Assembly (NCBI RefSeq): GCF_000444995.1
Contig: NC_022041.1
Span: 346,001-410,000 of the forward strand
Source: Paracoccus aminophilus JCM 7686
GTDB taxonomy: Bacteria > Pseudomonadota > Alphaproteobacteria > Rhodobacterales > Rhodobacteraceae
Direction: 5' to 3'
Length of the DNA: 64,000 nucleotides
The notes under the pieces are model-generated. The model ran no database searches. It was not told the origin of the DNA and saw only the letters and a list, made by a program, of their open reading frames with translations. Position numbers and translations under genes: made by a program. Positions 16,927 through 25,301 of this stretch are shown piece after piece; within the stretch, counting starts at the first letter, position 1; every line of letters begins with the position of its first letter.

Positions 16927-17915
16927 TTCCAGGAATGATGAAGGCCGTCGAAATCAGCACGCCCGGAGGCGCCGAAGTCCTGCGCCTCACCGATCGCCCG
17001 GTGCCGGTGCCCGGTCACGGCCAGATCCTGATCCGCGTGGCCTGGTCGGGGGTGAACCGCCCGGATGTACTGCAACGCGCGGGCTCTTACGCGCCGCCGC
17101 CCGGCGCCTCGGATCTGCCGGGGCTCGAATGCGCGGGACGGGTTGCGGCGGTGGGGCCGGGCGTGACGCGCTGGAAGGAAGGCGACGCGGTCTGCGCGCT
17201 TCTGCCGGGGGGCGGCTACGCGGAATATGTGACCTGCCCGGCCGATCATGCCTTGCCGATCCCCAAGGGCCTGAGCCTGCGCGAAGCGGCAGCCCTTCCC
17301 GAAACCTGCTTCACCGTCTGGTCGAATATCGTCATTCGCGGCGGACTTGAGGCCGGAGAGCGCTTCCTCGTCCATGGCGGCACTTCGGGGATCGGCACAA
17401 CCGCGATCCAGATCGCCCGCGCTCTGGGGGCCCGGGTCTGGGCGACCGCCGGATCGGCTCAGAAATGCGCGGCCTGCGAACGGCTGGGGGCTCAAGCAAT
17501 CAACTATCGCAGCGAGGATTTCGTCGAGATCCTGCGCGCGGAAGGCGGCGCCAATCTCATTCTCGATATGGTTGGCGGCGATTACATCGCCCGAAACATC
17601 CGAGCGCTGGACGATGACGGTCGCCTGGTGATGATCGCCTTTCTGGGAGGCCCGAAAGCCGCGATCAACTTCGCCCCGATCATGACGAAACGCCTGACCG
17701 TGACCGGCTCGACCCTGCGCCCGCAATCCGATCTCGCCAAAGCCGGTATCGCCGAAACCCTGCGCAATCAGCTCTGGCCGCTGGTCGAGACCGGTCAGGT
17801 CCGCCCGATCATCGACAGCGAATTCGCCCTCGCCGAAGCGGTTCGCGCCCACCGCCATATGGAAAGCAGCGAGCATATCGGCAAGATCCTCCTGAAAGTC
17901 GCCGATCTCGCCTGA
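16923..17915 (+). CDS. NAD(P)H quinone oxidoreductase (zinc-free MDR family, PIG3-like)
   Basis: A 330-residue medium-chain dehydrogenase/reductase of the quinone oxidoreductase branch, using NADPH to reduce quinones. It contains GVNRPDVLQRAGSYAPPPGA, LECAGRVAAVGPGV, PETCFTVWSNI and the nucleotide-binding VHGGTSGIGTTAIQIARALG, and lacks the zinc-ligand pattern of alcohol dehydrogenases. The PPPGASDLPGLE stretch matches the PIG3 subgroup. I accept GTG 16923, since GAAGGAG lies 7 nt upstream and it overlaps the COQ9 stop; ATG 16935 or 16938 are alternatives. Coupling to a COQ9 gene suggests a quinone-related role. Confidence 0.9.
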   Translation: MIPGMMKAVEISTPGGAEVLRLTDRPVPVPGHGQILIRVAWSGVNRPDVLQRAGSYAPPPGASDLPGLECAGRVAAVGPGVTRWKEGDAVCALLPGGGYAEYVTCPADHALPIPKGLSLREAAALPETCFTVWSNIVIRGGLEAGERFLVHGGTSGIGTTAIQIARALGARVWATAGSAQKCAACERLGAQAINYRSEDFVEILRAEGGANLILDMVGGDYIARNIRALDDDGRLVMIAFLGGPKAAINFAPIMTKRLTVTGSTLRPQSDLAKAGIAETLRNQLWPLVETGQVRPIIDSEFALAEAVRAHRHMESSEHIGKILLKVADLA

Positions 17916-17929
17916 CAGCGGCTTCGGCT

Positions 17930-17960
17930 GCCTCCGGCGGGGATATTTGAACATGAAAGA
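17930..17960 (+). repeat. 31-bp arm of a perfect inverted repeat (dispersed GATATTT element)
   Basis: This 31-bp sequence starts GCCTCCGGCGGGG, continues GATATTTGAACATG and ends AAAGA. It is the exact reverse complement of 18118-18148. It begins 15 nt after the quinone oxidoreductase stop codon. The core also occurs at 24900, 48832 and 54561. Confidence 0.9.
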
Positions 17961-18117
17961 CGCCGGAAGATTTCTGATCCGGCGTTAACTCGACAGCAAC
18001 CTCTTTCTGGCAATGTGATCTGGCGGTACAGGCGGGGACGCTGATGGCCGTCATGGAAGACGCCACACCCCGACCGTGGCTCCGTCCGGCGGGGTGTGTG
18101 CGTTTTGGATGAGCCTG

Positions 18118-18148
18118 TCTTTCATGTTCAAATATCCCCGCCGGAGGC
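18118..18148 (-). repeat. 31-bp arm of the perfect inverted repeat, second copy
   Basis: Reverse complement of 17930-17960 with no mismatch. It lies just downstream of the RNase T2 gene on the minus strand. Between the arms are 157 bp without a supported gene, including a smaller hairpin (CACACCCCG / CGGGGTGTG, about 18065-18101). Confidence 0.9.
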
Positions 18149-18161
18149 AAGGACGCGTCCG

Positions 18162-18809
18162 TTATCGGGGAGCGGGCATGGTCATGGTGCTGGTGCAATC
18201 GCGGCGGCTGTCCGGGGCGCAGTCTCGCGGTTGAAGGTCGCGGGTCAGGCAGATCCGCACCTCTTGCAGGTTTCCGCCCTGACAGGTGACGGTGATGCCG
18301 TTGCGGGTCAGGCCGGGGTTGCTTTCGATGAAGGCGTCCTCGATGATCGGGGCGCGCAGGGCGACGTCTCGGTTCAGGCGCGAGAAGAGCTCGGGGATCT
18401 GGATTTTCGTGGTGGCGCGGCGGATTTCGTCGAAATAGGTGCTTGCCGACAGGCCCGAGCAGCGGCCGTGTTTGCGCCATTGATACCAGGCAAGTCCTGA
18501 CGATCCCATGAGATCGACCATCTCGCGGGTGTCGCGGCGGCTCGGGTTCGGTTCTGTCGTCGGGCAATTGTCCGGCCAGCCCGCTTCATATTGCGGCCAG
18601 AGCCCGTGGACCGTGAAGCCGGTTCGACGGCCGGGGTCGCAGGAGTTGCTGTCGCGGGTGTCCTCGGCCGAGCGGCACCAGCTTGGGGCCCAGCTCAGCG
18701 ACAAAACATAGTAGTCAAATTCACCCGCAGAGCCTTCAGCCGCGGCGGGCGAGGTGAGGGCGGGTGCGAGAAGAAGCGGCAGGGCAAGGGCGACGAAGAG
18801 GGCTTTCAT
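18162..18809 (-). CDS. Ribonuclease T2 family protein, secreted
   Basis: A 215-residue RNase T2/RNase I family protein with a signal peptide (MKALFVALALPLLLAPA, cleavage near AAAEG), so it is periplasmic or secreted. These enzymes cut single-stranded RNA through 2',3'-cyclic intermediates. CAS I is present as FTVHGLWPQ with its catalytic histidine. CAS II reads WYQWRKHGRCS, keeping the KHG histidine but carrying Gln where the classical HEW motif has Glu and Tyr where it has His. Several cysteines (WCRSAED, NSCDPG, DNCPTT, GRCSG) suggest disulfides. Activity cannot be assumed from sequence. Confidence 0.88.
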   Translation of the reverse strand: MKALFVALALPLLLAPALTSPAAAEGSAGEFDYYVLSLSWAPSWCRSAEDTRDSNSCDPGRRTGFTVHGLWPQYEAGWPDNCPTTEPNPSRRDTREMVDLMGSSGLAWYQWRKHGRCSGLSASTYFDEIRRATTKIQIPELFSRLNRDVALRAPIIEDAFIESNPGLTRNGITVTCQGGNLQEVRICLTRDLQPRDCAPDSRRDCTSTMTMPAPR

Positions 18810-18971
18810 GGGCGCAGCCTAAGCGGGAGGAAGCAGATTTGCCACGCGATTCGGGCTTTATCGGAGCCCGGAAAGAGATTATATGTCGCGTCAATCCCCT
18901 CCCCGAAAATGGAATGGCAGCTGCCAAAAGCCGTTTTCCCGGCCCAGAGAGTTATTGCGAAGGAGACACAG

Positions 18972-19718
18972 ATGAGCAAGCCGCTCATGGCCAAAGCCAC
19001 CGCTGTTTGGCTGGTCGACAACACGACGCTGAGCTTCAAGCAAATCGCCGATTTCTGTGGAATGCACGAGCTTGAAGTTCAGGGTATTGCCGATGGCGAT
19101 GTCGCTGTCGGCGTCAAGGGTTTCGACCCGGTCGGCTCGAACCAGCTCGACGAAAGCGAGATCGTCAAGGGTCAGAAGGACCCTGCTTACAAGCTGAAAC
19201 TGAAGCGCAACCCCGCTGCGGAAGGCGAAGAAAAGCGCCGTGGCCCGCGCTATACGCCGCTGTCCAAGCGTCAGGACCGCCCGGCGGCGATCCTGTGGCT
19301 GGTGAAATTCCATCCCGAGCTTGCCGATGCGCAGATCGCGAAGCTGGTCGGCACAACCAAGCCGACGATTGCCTCGATCCGTGACCGGACCCATTGGAAC
19401 ATCCAGAACATCACGCCGATCGATCCGGTTGCGCTGGGGCTGTGCCGCCAGACCGAGCTCGATGCCGCCGTCCAGAAAGCCGCGAAGAAACATGCGGCAG
19501 GCGGCGATGTCATGACCGATGACGAGCGTCGCAAGCTGGTGAGCACCGAAGCTTCGCTGGCGATGGGCGACGAGCCGCGTCTGCCGTCCTCGCTCGGCGG
19601 TCTCGATAACTTCTCGCTGCGACGCGATGAGGTCAAGAAGCCCGAGCCGACCTTGGATGCGGACAGCTTCTTCAACCTGCCTGACGCCGATGATGAGGAT
19701 GAAGACGACGAGCATTGA
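18972..19718 (+). CDS. trcR: TrcR-like cell-cycle transcriptional regulator (DUF1013)
   Basis: A 248-residue protein of the DUF1013 family, conserved across alphaproteobacteria and described in Caulobacter as the cell-cycle regulator TrcR. Characteristic segments are KATAVWLVDNTTLSFKQIADFCGMHELEVQGIADG near the start, YTPLSKRQDRPAAILWLVK in the middle, and LVGTTKPTIASIRDRTHWN, which resembles a helix-turn-helix. The tail is very acidic (DADDEDEDDEH). ATG 18972 has AAGGAG 8 nt upstream; the long upstream extension is antisense to RNase T2. It is monocistronic with its own terminator. The family match is strong, while function here is inferred from the Caulobacter protein. Confidence 0.88.
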   Translation: MSKPLMAKATAVWLVDNTTLSFKQIADFCGMHELEVQGIADGDVAVGVKGFDPVGSNQLDESEIVKGQKDPAYKLKLKRNPAAEGEEKRRGPRYTPLSKRQDRPAAILWLVKFHPELADAQIAKLVGTTKPTIASIRDRTHWNIQNITPIDPVALGLCRQTELDAAVQKAAKKHAAGGDVMTDDERRKLVSTEASLAMGDEPRLPSSLGGLDNFSLRRDEVKKPEPTLDADSFFNLPDADDEDEDDEH

Positions 19719-19740
19719 GCGCACGCCGTCCCAAAGCATC

Positions 19741-19766
19741 AAGGCCCGCCCGATGGCGGGCCTTTT
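19741..19766 (+). terminator. Terminator after the TrcR-like gene
   Basis: A 10-bp stem (AAGGCCCGCC / GGCGGGCCTT) with a CGAT loop and following T residues, 22 nt after the stop codon. It sits between convergent genes and may also serve gabD. Confidence 0.88.
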
Positions 19767-19778
19767 GCATTCCGGGCC

Positions 19779-21260
19779 CTAGACCGCGAGGCAGATGTAT
19801 TTCATCTCGAGATAATCCTCGATCCCGTGGCGCGAGCCTTCGCGGCCTAGCCCCGATTGTTTGACGCCGCCGAACGGGGCGACCTCGGTCGAGATCAGCC
19901 CGGTGTTGACGCCGACGATGCCGTATTCGAGTCCCTCTTGCACGCGGGTGATGCGACCGATGTCGCGGGCGTAGAAATACGAGGCAAGGCCGAAGATCGT
20001 GTCATTGGCTCGCGCGATCGCCTCGGCCTCGGTCTCGAATTTGAACAAGGGCGCGACCGGGCCGAAGGTTTCCTCCTGCGTCAGCTTCATTGCATCGGTG
20101 ACGCCGGTCAGCACGGTCGGCTGAAAGAAGAGCCCGCCCAACGGCTGGCCGCCGGTTAGCACCTGTGCCCCCTGGGCGAGCGCGTCGCGGATATGGTCCT
20201 CGACCTTTTCGACCGCCGCCTGATTGATGAGCGGGCCGGTGGTCACGCCCGGGGTCATGCCGTCGCCGACCTTGAGCTTCTCGACCGCCGTCGCGAGCTT
20301 TGCCGCAAAGGCGTCATAGACGCTTGCTTGCACATAGATCCGGTTCGCACAGACGCAGGTCTGGCCATTGTTGCGGTATTTCGAGGCCATCGCGCCCTCG
20401 ACCGCAGCATCAAGATCGGCGTCGTCGAAAACGATGAAGGGCGCATTGCCCCCAAGCTCCATCGAGCATTTGAGCACCTGATCGGCGGCCTGACGCAAGA
20501 GGATGCGCCCGACCTCGGTCGAGCCGGTGAAGGTGAGTTTGCGCACGCGCGGGTTTTCGCAGAACTCGCGCCCGATCTCGGAAGAGCGCGACGAGGTCAC
20601 CACCCCGAAAATCCCGGGCGGCAGGCCCGCCCGTTCGCCCAAAACCGCCAAAGCCAGCGCAGAGAGCGGTGTTTCCGAGGCCGGGCGTCCGACAAAGCTG
20701 CAGCCCGCCGCCAGCGCCGGGGCGCATTTGCGGGTGATCATCGCGGTCGGGAAGTTCCAGGGCGTGATCGCGGCGACGGTGCCGACCGGCTGGCGGATGA
20801 CGCTGATGCGCTTGTCGGCCTGATGGCCGGGGATGGTCTCGCCATAGATGCGCTTGGCCTCTTCGCCGAACCATTCGATGAAGCCTGCGCCATAAGCGAT
20901 CTCGCCCTTGGCCTCGGCCAGCGGCTTGCCCTGTTCGGCGGTGAGGATGCGGCCAAGATCGTCCTGATTTTCCATCATCAGATCGAACCAGCGGCGCAGG
21001 ATGCGGGCGCGGTCTTGGGCGGCGCGGGCGCTCCAGCCCGCCATCGCCTGATGCGCGGCCTCGATCGCCTCGGCGGCCTCGGCGCGCGACAGATCGGCGA
21101 CGCGGGCGATGATCGCGCCCGTGGCCGGATTGGTCACCGCGAAGGTCTTGCCGTCCCGGGCCTCGACCCAGTGGCCGGCGACGAAGGCGCGGGTTTCGAG
21201 AAGGCTGGGGTCTTTCAGCGAGGCTTTGAAGGCCTCGGCTTCGGTCGCGGCGGCAGTCAT
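19779..21260 (-). CDS. gabD: NAD(P)-dependent succinate-semialdehyde dehydrogenase
   Basis: An aldehyde dehydrogenase superfamily protein of 493 residues, best matched to succinate-semialdehyde dehydrogenase, which finishes GABA breakdown to succinate. Motifs are ITPWNFPTAMITRKCAPALAAGC, FTGSTEVGRIL, the general-base glutamate in ELGGNAPFIVFDDAD, and the catalytic cysteine in NNGQTCVCANRIYVQ, whose double-cysteine pattern is typical of GabD. GGAG lies 7 nt before ATG 21260; the 12-codon extension is not needed. No GABA transaminase is adjacent, so other semialdehyde substrates are possible. Confidence 0.9.
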   Translation of the reverse strand: MTAAATEAEAFKASLKDPSLLETRAFVAGHWVEARDGKTFAVTNPATGAIIARVADLSRAEAAEAIEAAHQAMAGWSARAAQDRARILRRWFDLMMENQDDLGRILTAEQGKPLAEAKGEIAYGAGFIEWFGEEAKRIYGETIPGHQADKRISVIRQPVGTVAAITPWNFPTAMITRKCAPALAAGCSFVGRPASETPLSALALAVLGERAGLPPGIFGVVTSSRSSEIGREFCENPRVRKLTFTGSTEVGRILLRQAADQVLKCSMELGGNAPFIVFDDADLDAAVEGAMASKYRNNGQTCVCANRIYVQASVYDAFAAKLATAVEKLKVGDGMTPGVTTGPLINQAAVEKVEDHIRDALAQGAQVLTGGQPLGGLFFQPTVLTGVTDAMKLTQEETFGPVAPLFKFETEAEAIARANDTIFGLASYFYARDIGRITRVQEGLEYGIVGVNTGLISTEVAPFGGVKQSGLGREGSRHGIEDYLEMKYICLAV

Positions 21261-21486
21261 GGCAGATCTCCATTCCAAAGGCGCGGTTGCTCTCACAGGA
21301 GCAAGTTGCGGCGCGCTTGTCCAGTTTTCTGCACGCGGCGGCGCGGCGCTTGGGGCGCTCTGTGCCGTCGCTCAACCGGGGGCGGTCTCAGCCAGACGTG
21401 ATCGAACCGGGGCCCACAGCTTGCGTTTTCTCGGTGAGCGTCCAGCCGGATCGAACCTGCGGGCGCGGCTATGAGGAGAGCAAAAC

Positions 21487-22161
21487 ATGATGCGTTATCA
21501 AGTGATTGCTTCGGGGTTCATGGCTCTCGCCATGTCGGGTGCCATGTCGGGCGCGGCGATGGCCAGCACGACGGCGGTCGCGAACACCGATCTCAACATC
21601 CGCAACTTCCCCGATGCGACCGGCGAGATCGTCGGCATGATCACCTCGGGGGATTCGGTGGTGGTCAATGGCTGTATCGAGGACGACAGCTGGTGCAAGG
21701 TCGAATATGGCGCGACCCGGGGCTGGGCGGCGGGGGATTATCTCAACGTCACCGCCAATGAAAAGGTCGAGGCGCTTTATCCCAACCGCCGCGCGCTTGG
21801 CGTCGAGGTGATCGAGCGTCCCGCCGTCAGCCGCACCGAAGGGGCCGAGACCGGCGGGATCGCCGGGGCGGCAATCGGGGCGCTGGTCGGGGGCCCGGTC
21901 GGCGCGGTGGTCGGCGCGGCGATTGGCGGCGAGGCGGGGGCCTCGACCGCGCATCCGCGCGAGGAGGTGCTGACCTATGTGCGCGGCCATCCGGTCGAGC
22001 CGGTCATCTTGCGCGGCGAGGTCGTGCGCGGGGCGGGCATCCCGGGTAATGTCACGCTCTATGACATCCCGAATGTGCCGGAATACAAATATCTCGCGGT
22101 GAATGGGCAGACGGTTCTGGTCGATCCCGGCAGCCGCAAGATCGTCTATATCTACCGCTAA
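21487..22161 (+). CDS. Exported SH3-domain protein with a glycine-zipper segment
   Basis: A 224-residue envelope protein. After a signal peptide (ALAMSGAMSGAAMAST) comes a bacterial SH3 domain (about residues 30-85: NTDLNIRNFPDATGEIVGMI ... WCKVEYGATRGWAAGDYL), then a glycine-zipper-like hydrophobic stretch (IAGAAIGALVGGPVGAVVGA), then a C-terminal region of the DUF1236 type ending with PVLVDPGSRKIVYIYR-like sequence. SH3b domains usually bind peptidoglycan or envelope proteins. GAGGAG precedes the ATG; a second ATG follows directly. The gene is divergent from gabD and convergent with the peptidase gene. Confidence 0.85.
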   Translation: MMRYQVIASGFMALAMSGAMSGAAMASTTAVANTDLNIRNFPDATGEIVGMITSGDSVVVNGCIEDDSWCKVEYGATRGWAAGDYLNVTANEKVEALYPNRRALGVEVIERPAVSRTEGAETGGIAGAAIGALVGGPVGAVVGAAIGGEAGASTAHPREEVLTYVRGHPVEPVILRGEVVRGAGIPGNVTLYDIPNVPEYKYLAVNGQTVLVDPGSRKIVYIYR

Positions 22162-22179
22162 GTCGCGATGCTCTGGCGC

Positions 22180-22205
22180 GGGCGGCCAGTGAGCGGCCGC
22201 CCTTT
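22180..22205 (+). terminator. Hairpin terminator after the SH3 gene
   Basis: An 8-bp GC stem (GGGCGGCC / GGCCGCCC) with a 7-nt loop and three T residues, 18 nt after the stop codon, abutting the stop of the convergent peptidase gene. Confidence 0.65.
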
Positions 22206-23188
22206 CAGCGTCGCGACGACCAGACCGGCTGAAGATCGCCCGGACGGGCCTCGGCCGCATGGATCGCGCGGGCGACGGCGCGCGACATCGTGGTGGCGGC
22301 GGCATGGCACAGCCGGAAAGTCTCGGGCATGAAATCGCGCACCGGCCGGGCGCCAGTCGAGACCGCAAAGATCAGATCGCCGTCAATCGGCGTGTGCGAG
22401 GGCAGGATCGCCCGGGCAAATCCGTCATGGGCGCTGGTCGCCAGTCGATGCAGTGCCGCCTTGTCGAGATCGGCATCGGTCGCGATGATGGCGATGGTCG
22501 TGGCCTCGCCCAGCCGCTTCATCGGCTGAGGCTCCTGTGCGGGCTCGAACGGCCCGGCCAAGCCAAGCCCGCCGAATTCCGCGTCAAGCTCGAACGGCGC
22601 CGCCCAGAACTGACCTGAGGGCACGGTGACCGAACCCAGCGCATTGACCACAACCAGCGCGCCAATGGTGGTCCCGTCCTCCAGCACGCTTGACGCCGAG
22701 CCGAGCCCGCCCTTCCAGTTCTGCGTCATCGCCCCGGTGCCGCCGCCCGCCGTGCCAAGGCGAAAACCGCGCGCGGCGCTCTCATAGGCTTGGCGGCCAA
22801 GCGCGGCATAGGGGTTGTCCTGCCAGTCTTTGTCCCCGCCGTTGAGCAGGTCAAAGACAATCGCGCCCGGCACGATCGGCACCTGCACTGGGCCGACGGC
22901 AAAGCCGCGACCGCGCGCGCGTAGGCCCGCCGCGACACCGGAGCAGGCATCAAGCCCGAAGGCGCTGCCGCCCGACAAAACCAGCGCGTCGATGTCCTGC
23001 ACCAGCCGGTCGGGGGCGAGCAGATCGGTCTCGCGCGTGCCGGGCGAGCCGCCCATGACATTCACCGCCGCGCGAAAGGGGCGCTCGGCGGTCAGGACGG
23101 TGGTGCCCGAGCGCAAGACATGGTCCTCGGCATTGCCGACCAAAAGCCCCGCGACATCAGTGATCAGATTGAGCGGACCGGGCTTCAT
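22205..23188 (-). CDS. P1 family peptidase (DmpA/N-terminal nucleophile type)
   Basis: A 327-residue P1 (DmpA) family aminopeptidase-like protein, a self-processing N-terminal-nucleophile hydrolase. Conserved pieces are VLVLSGGSAFGLDACSGV-like sequence at about residues 70-90, GTAGGGTGAMTQNWKGGLGS in the centre, ALVVVNALGSVTVP, and the late THTPIDGDLIF-type segment (SHTPIDGDLIFAVST). In this family the nucleophile is a serine or threonine exposed after autocleavage, in the segment following the central glycine-rich part. GAGG precedes ATG 23188; upstream codons of the open frame are shadow. Confidence 0.9.
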   Translation of the reverse strand: MKPGPLNLITDVAGLLVGNAEDHVLRSGTTVLTAERPFRAAVNVMGGSPGTRETDLLAPDRLVQDIDALVLSGGSAFGLDACSGVAAGLRARGRGFAVGPVQVPIVPGAIVFDLLNGGDKDWQDNPYAALGRQAYESAARGFRLGTAGGGTGAMTQNWKGGLGSASSVLEDGTTIGALVVVNALGSVTVPSGQFWAAPFELDAEFGGLGLAGPFEPAQEPQPMKRLGEATTIAIIATDADLDKAALHRLATSAHDGFARAILPSHTPIDGDLIFAVSTGARPVRDFMPETFRLCHAAATTMSRAVARAIHAAEARPGDLQPVWSSRR

Positions 23189-23418
23189 GGCAACCTCGAA
23201 GTTGGTTTTCAGTGGCGCGCAGAATGTCGCTCTGCGCGCCGCCATGCAACCCGCCAAGCGACGGGCCGAGCGACCGGGCCAAGCGACCAGGCGGGGAACC
23301 CGCCGAAGAGCCCGTCATGCAACCGCGGCAATTCCTCGGGGGTTATTTCCGAACGACGTTGCACATCGCCCGATCTGCACCTACCTGTTTCGAACAAAAC
23401 CAGAAGGATTTGCGACCG

Positions 23419-24006
23419 ATGACAACACCCATTCACCGCATTTTCGGCCGGCCGCTCGACGCGCCGGTGCCGCAGGGCTTTGACCAGATCCTCATCGGCA
23501 TGGGCTGCTATTGGGGGGTGGAGCGCCTGTTCTGGGAGCAAGAGGGCGTCTGGATGACCTCGGTCGGCTTTGCCGGTGGCCATGTCGACAATCCGACCTA
23601 TAAACAGGTCTGCACCGGCCAGACCGGCCATGCCGAGGTCGTGCGCGTGGTCTATGACAGCTCGCGCCTGAGCACGGACCGGCTGATGCAGATCTTCTGG
23701 GAAAACCACAACCCGACGCAGGGCAACCGTCAGGGCAATGATGTCGGCGATCAATATCGCTCGCTTTTGATGTATTACAACGACAACCAGCGTGCGATCG
23801 CCGAAGCCTCGAAGATCGACTTCGACAACCGGCTGGCCGTGGCGGGTTTTCCGAAAATCACCACCCAGATCCTGCCCGCCTCGACCTATTGGCTCGCGCC
23901 CGAGGAAGATCATCAGCAATATCTCGATCGCCACCCGGACGGCTATTGCGCGTTGCGCGGGACCGGTGTTCAGTCGCCGCTCACTGAAAGACGCGAGGAG
24001 ATCTGA
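23419..24006 (+). CDS. msrA: Peptide-methionine (S)-S-oxide reductase
   Basis: MsrA (195 aa) repairs oxidised methionine by reducing the S-sulfoxide. The catalytic motif reads GMGCYWGVERLFW with the reactive cysteine at position 30 (GCYWG in place of the common GCFWG), followed by GFAGGHVDNPTYKQVCTGQTGHAE and FWENHNPTQGNRQGNDVGDQYRS, all diagnostic. ATG 23419 has AAGGA about 11 nt upstream; the longer open frame is not supported. Its stop overlaps the prmA start (ATGA), so the two are coupled. No MsrB lies in the window. Confidence 0.96.
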   Translation: MTTPIHRIFGRPLDAPVPQGFDQILIGMGCYWGVERLFWEQEGVWMTSVGFAGGHVDNPTYKQVCTGQTGHAEVVRVVYDSSRLSTDRLMQIFWENHNPTQGNRQGNDVGDQYRSLLMYYNDNQRAIAEASKIDFDNRLAVAGFPKITTQILPASTYWLAPEEDHQQYLDRHPDGYCALRGTGVQSPLTERREEI

Positions 24007-24875
24007 TGCCGACCTGGACCGCATTGTCGCAGACAAACGGCCGCGATGCCGCTGAAACCATTGCCGAGCTGGCCGAGGATCTGACCCCCGAGCCCGTCGG
24101 CACCGGGGTTTTCGAGATCGAGGACGGTTCGAATCGCTGGGAAGTCGGCGTCTATTTCACCGAGGCGCCGGATGAGATCGGGCTGGCGCTGCTGGCGGTT
24201 GCGCATGGCGCCGATCCTTTCGTGATCTCGGAACTGCCCGAGGTTGATTGGGTCGCGCATGTCAAACGCGAGCTCAGCCCGGTCGAGGCCGGTCAGTTCT
24301 TCGTCCATGGCAGCCATGATGCCGACAAGATCCCGGAAGGCGCCGAGGCGCTGCTGATCGAGGCCGCGATGGCCTTTGGCACCGGCCATCACAACACCAC
24401 CAAGGGCTGCCTTCTGGCGCTCGATCGGCTGGTGAAAGAGGGCAAGAGCTTCGAGCGCATCGCCGATATCGGCGCGGGCACGGCGGTTCTCGCCATGGCG
24501 GCGGCGCGGGTCTTCCCGGTCGTGGTCGCGGCGGGCGACATCGACCCGGTCGCGGTCGATACGGCGCGGGCGAATGTGATGGCCAATGGCCTCGACGGGC
24601 GGGTCGAATGTGTCGAGGCGGTGGGGTTCGATCATCCGCTGCTGGAACGCGCCGCGCCTTATGATCTCGTGTTCGCCAATATCCTGAAGCAGCCGCTGAT
24701 TGATCTCGCGCCCGATATGGCGCGCTATATCGGCAAGGGCGGCAAGGCGATTCTGTCGGGCATCCTGACGACTCAGGCGGAAGAGGTGATTGCCGCCTAT
24801 CAGGCGCATCATTTCGCGCTCGATCATCGCGATGATCTCGGCGAATGGACGGTTCTGGTCGTCACCCGCATCTAA
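24006..24875 (+). CDS. prmA: Ribosomal protein L11 methyltransferase
   Basis: PrmA (289 aa) trimethylates several positions of ribosomal protein L11 using S-adenosylmethionine. The N-terminal substrate-binding part is followed by AFGTGHHNTTKGCLLAL, the SAM-binding loop ADIGAGTAVLAMAAARVFP, the acidic loop AAGDIDPVAV, and FANILKQPLIDLAPDM, the family's catalytic NILxxPL motif. AFGTGHH in place of AFGTGTH is a small variation. The start overlaps the msrA stop by one base pair of the ATGA junction, and a hairpin terminator follows immediately. Confidence 0.95.
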   Translation: MPTWTALSQTNGRDAAETIAELAEDLTPEPVGTGVFEIEDGSNRWEVGVYFTEAPDEIGLALLAVAHGADPFVISELPEVDWVAHVKRELSPVEAGQFFVHGSHDADKIPEGAEALLIEAAMAFGTGHHNTTKGCLLALDRLVKEGKSFERIADIGAGTAVLAMAAARVFPVVVAAGDIDPVAVDTARANVMANGLDGRVECVEAVGFDHPLLERAAPYDLVFANILKQPLIDLAPDMARYIGKGGKAILSGILTTQAEEVIAAYQAHHFALDHRDDLGEWTVLVVTRI

Positions 24876-24899
24876 GCCGCGCGGGTTGCGCGGCCTTTT
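24876..24899 (+). terminator. Terminator after prmA
   Basis: A 7-bp stem (GCCGCGC / GCGCGGC) with a GGGTT loop and CTTTT, starting right after the prmA stop codon. Confidence 0.85.
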
Positions 24900-24921
24900 G
24901 GGTATTTGGATGATGAAGAAA
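24900..24921 (+). repeat. Dispersed GTATTTGGA element
   Basis: GGGTATTTGGATGATGAAGA follows the prmA terminator. It shares the (GG)GTATTTGGA core with 48832-48843 and the general G-(A)TATTT-N-ATGAA pattern with 17930 and 54561. It is a member of the intergenic family described under findings. Confidence 0.6.
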
Positions 24922-25037
24922 TCGGGCTTGGTTCGCCTTCGGGCGGGCTGAGCCGGGTTACCGTGCGTGGCGTGGCTGTTCAGAGCCTGGGCTGGCTACG
25001 TCGCGACGGGAAGCTGCAACGGGCATAGTTGGGGCTG

Positions 25038-25076
25038 AAAAAGAAAAAGGCCCCATCCGGGTTCGCCGGGGGGGCC
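25038..25076 (-). terminator. Terminator of the DUF1127 gene
   Basis: On the minus strand an interrupted GC stem (GGCCCC / GGGGCC, with an inner CCGG pairing) is followed by TTTTTCTTTTT, about 30 nt after the DUF1127 stop codon. Confidence 0.82.
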
Positions 25077-25106
25077 GTTCTCAAAGCGGGTGTGTTCCGC
25101 CGGGGA

Positions 25107-25301
25107 TTAGCGATGAAGCGCAACCCGGTCGATATCGCCGCGGACGAGGCCGATATCATCGAGCTCACGGTCCGTCAGACGGTTCAGCGCATTGCGCGTC
25201 GTGCGGGCGTCGTTCCACGAGGAAACAGCCGCAACAAGTTTCGAAACAAAACCAGCTTCGCGCGTCCCGCCAAGGACGCGGTTCGTGTCAATTGCCGACA
25301 T
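25107..25301 (-). CDS. DUF1127 small protein
   Basis: A 64-residue protein whose C-terminal half (WNDARTTRNALNRLTDRELDDIGLVRGDIDRVA) is the DUF1127 (YjiS-like) domain. Small arginine-rich DUF1127 proteins in alphaproteobacteria have been linked to RNA binding, stress and phosphate or carbon metabolism, but the role of this one is unknown. I use the second of two adjacent ATGs (25301) because AGGTG is then spaced correctly. It stands alone between two transcription units, with its own terminator and a perfect palindrome about 106 nt upstream. Confidence 0.85.
   Translation of the reverse strand: MSAIDTNRVLGGTREAGFVSKLVAAVSSWNDARTTRNALNRLTDRELDDIGLVRGDIDRVALHR

Noticed and set aside
18044..18112. 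A 22-codon frame (MAVMEDATPRPWLRPAGCVR) between the arms of the 31-bp inverted repeat, considered as a leader peptide
   Set aside because: No downstream gene on the same strand that it could attenuate, no ribosome-binding site beyond a weak GGGGACG, and it overlaps a hairpin.
23255..23320. Short GCGACxGGCC-like repeats between the P1 peptidase and msrA
   Set aside because: Units differ in sequence and spacing; they fit background GC-rich composition.
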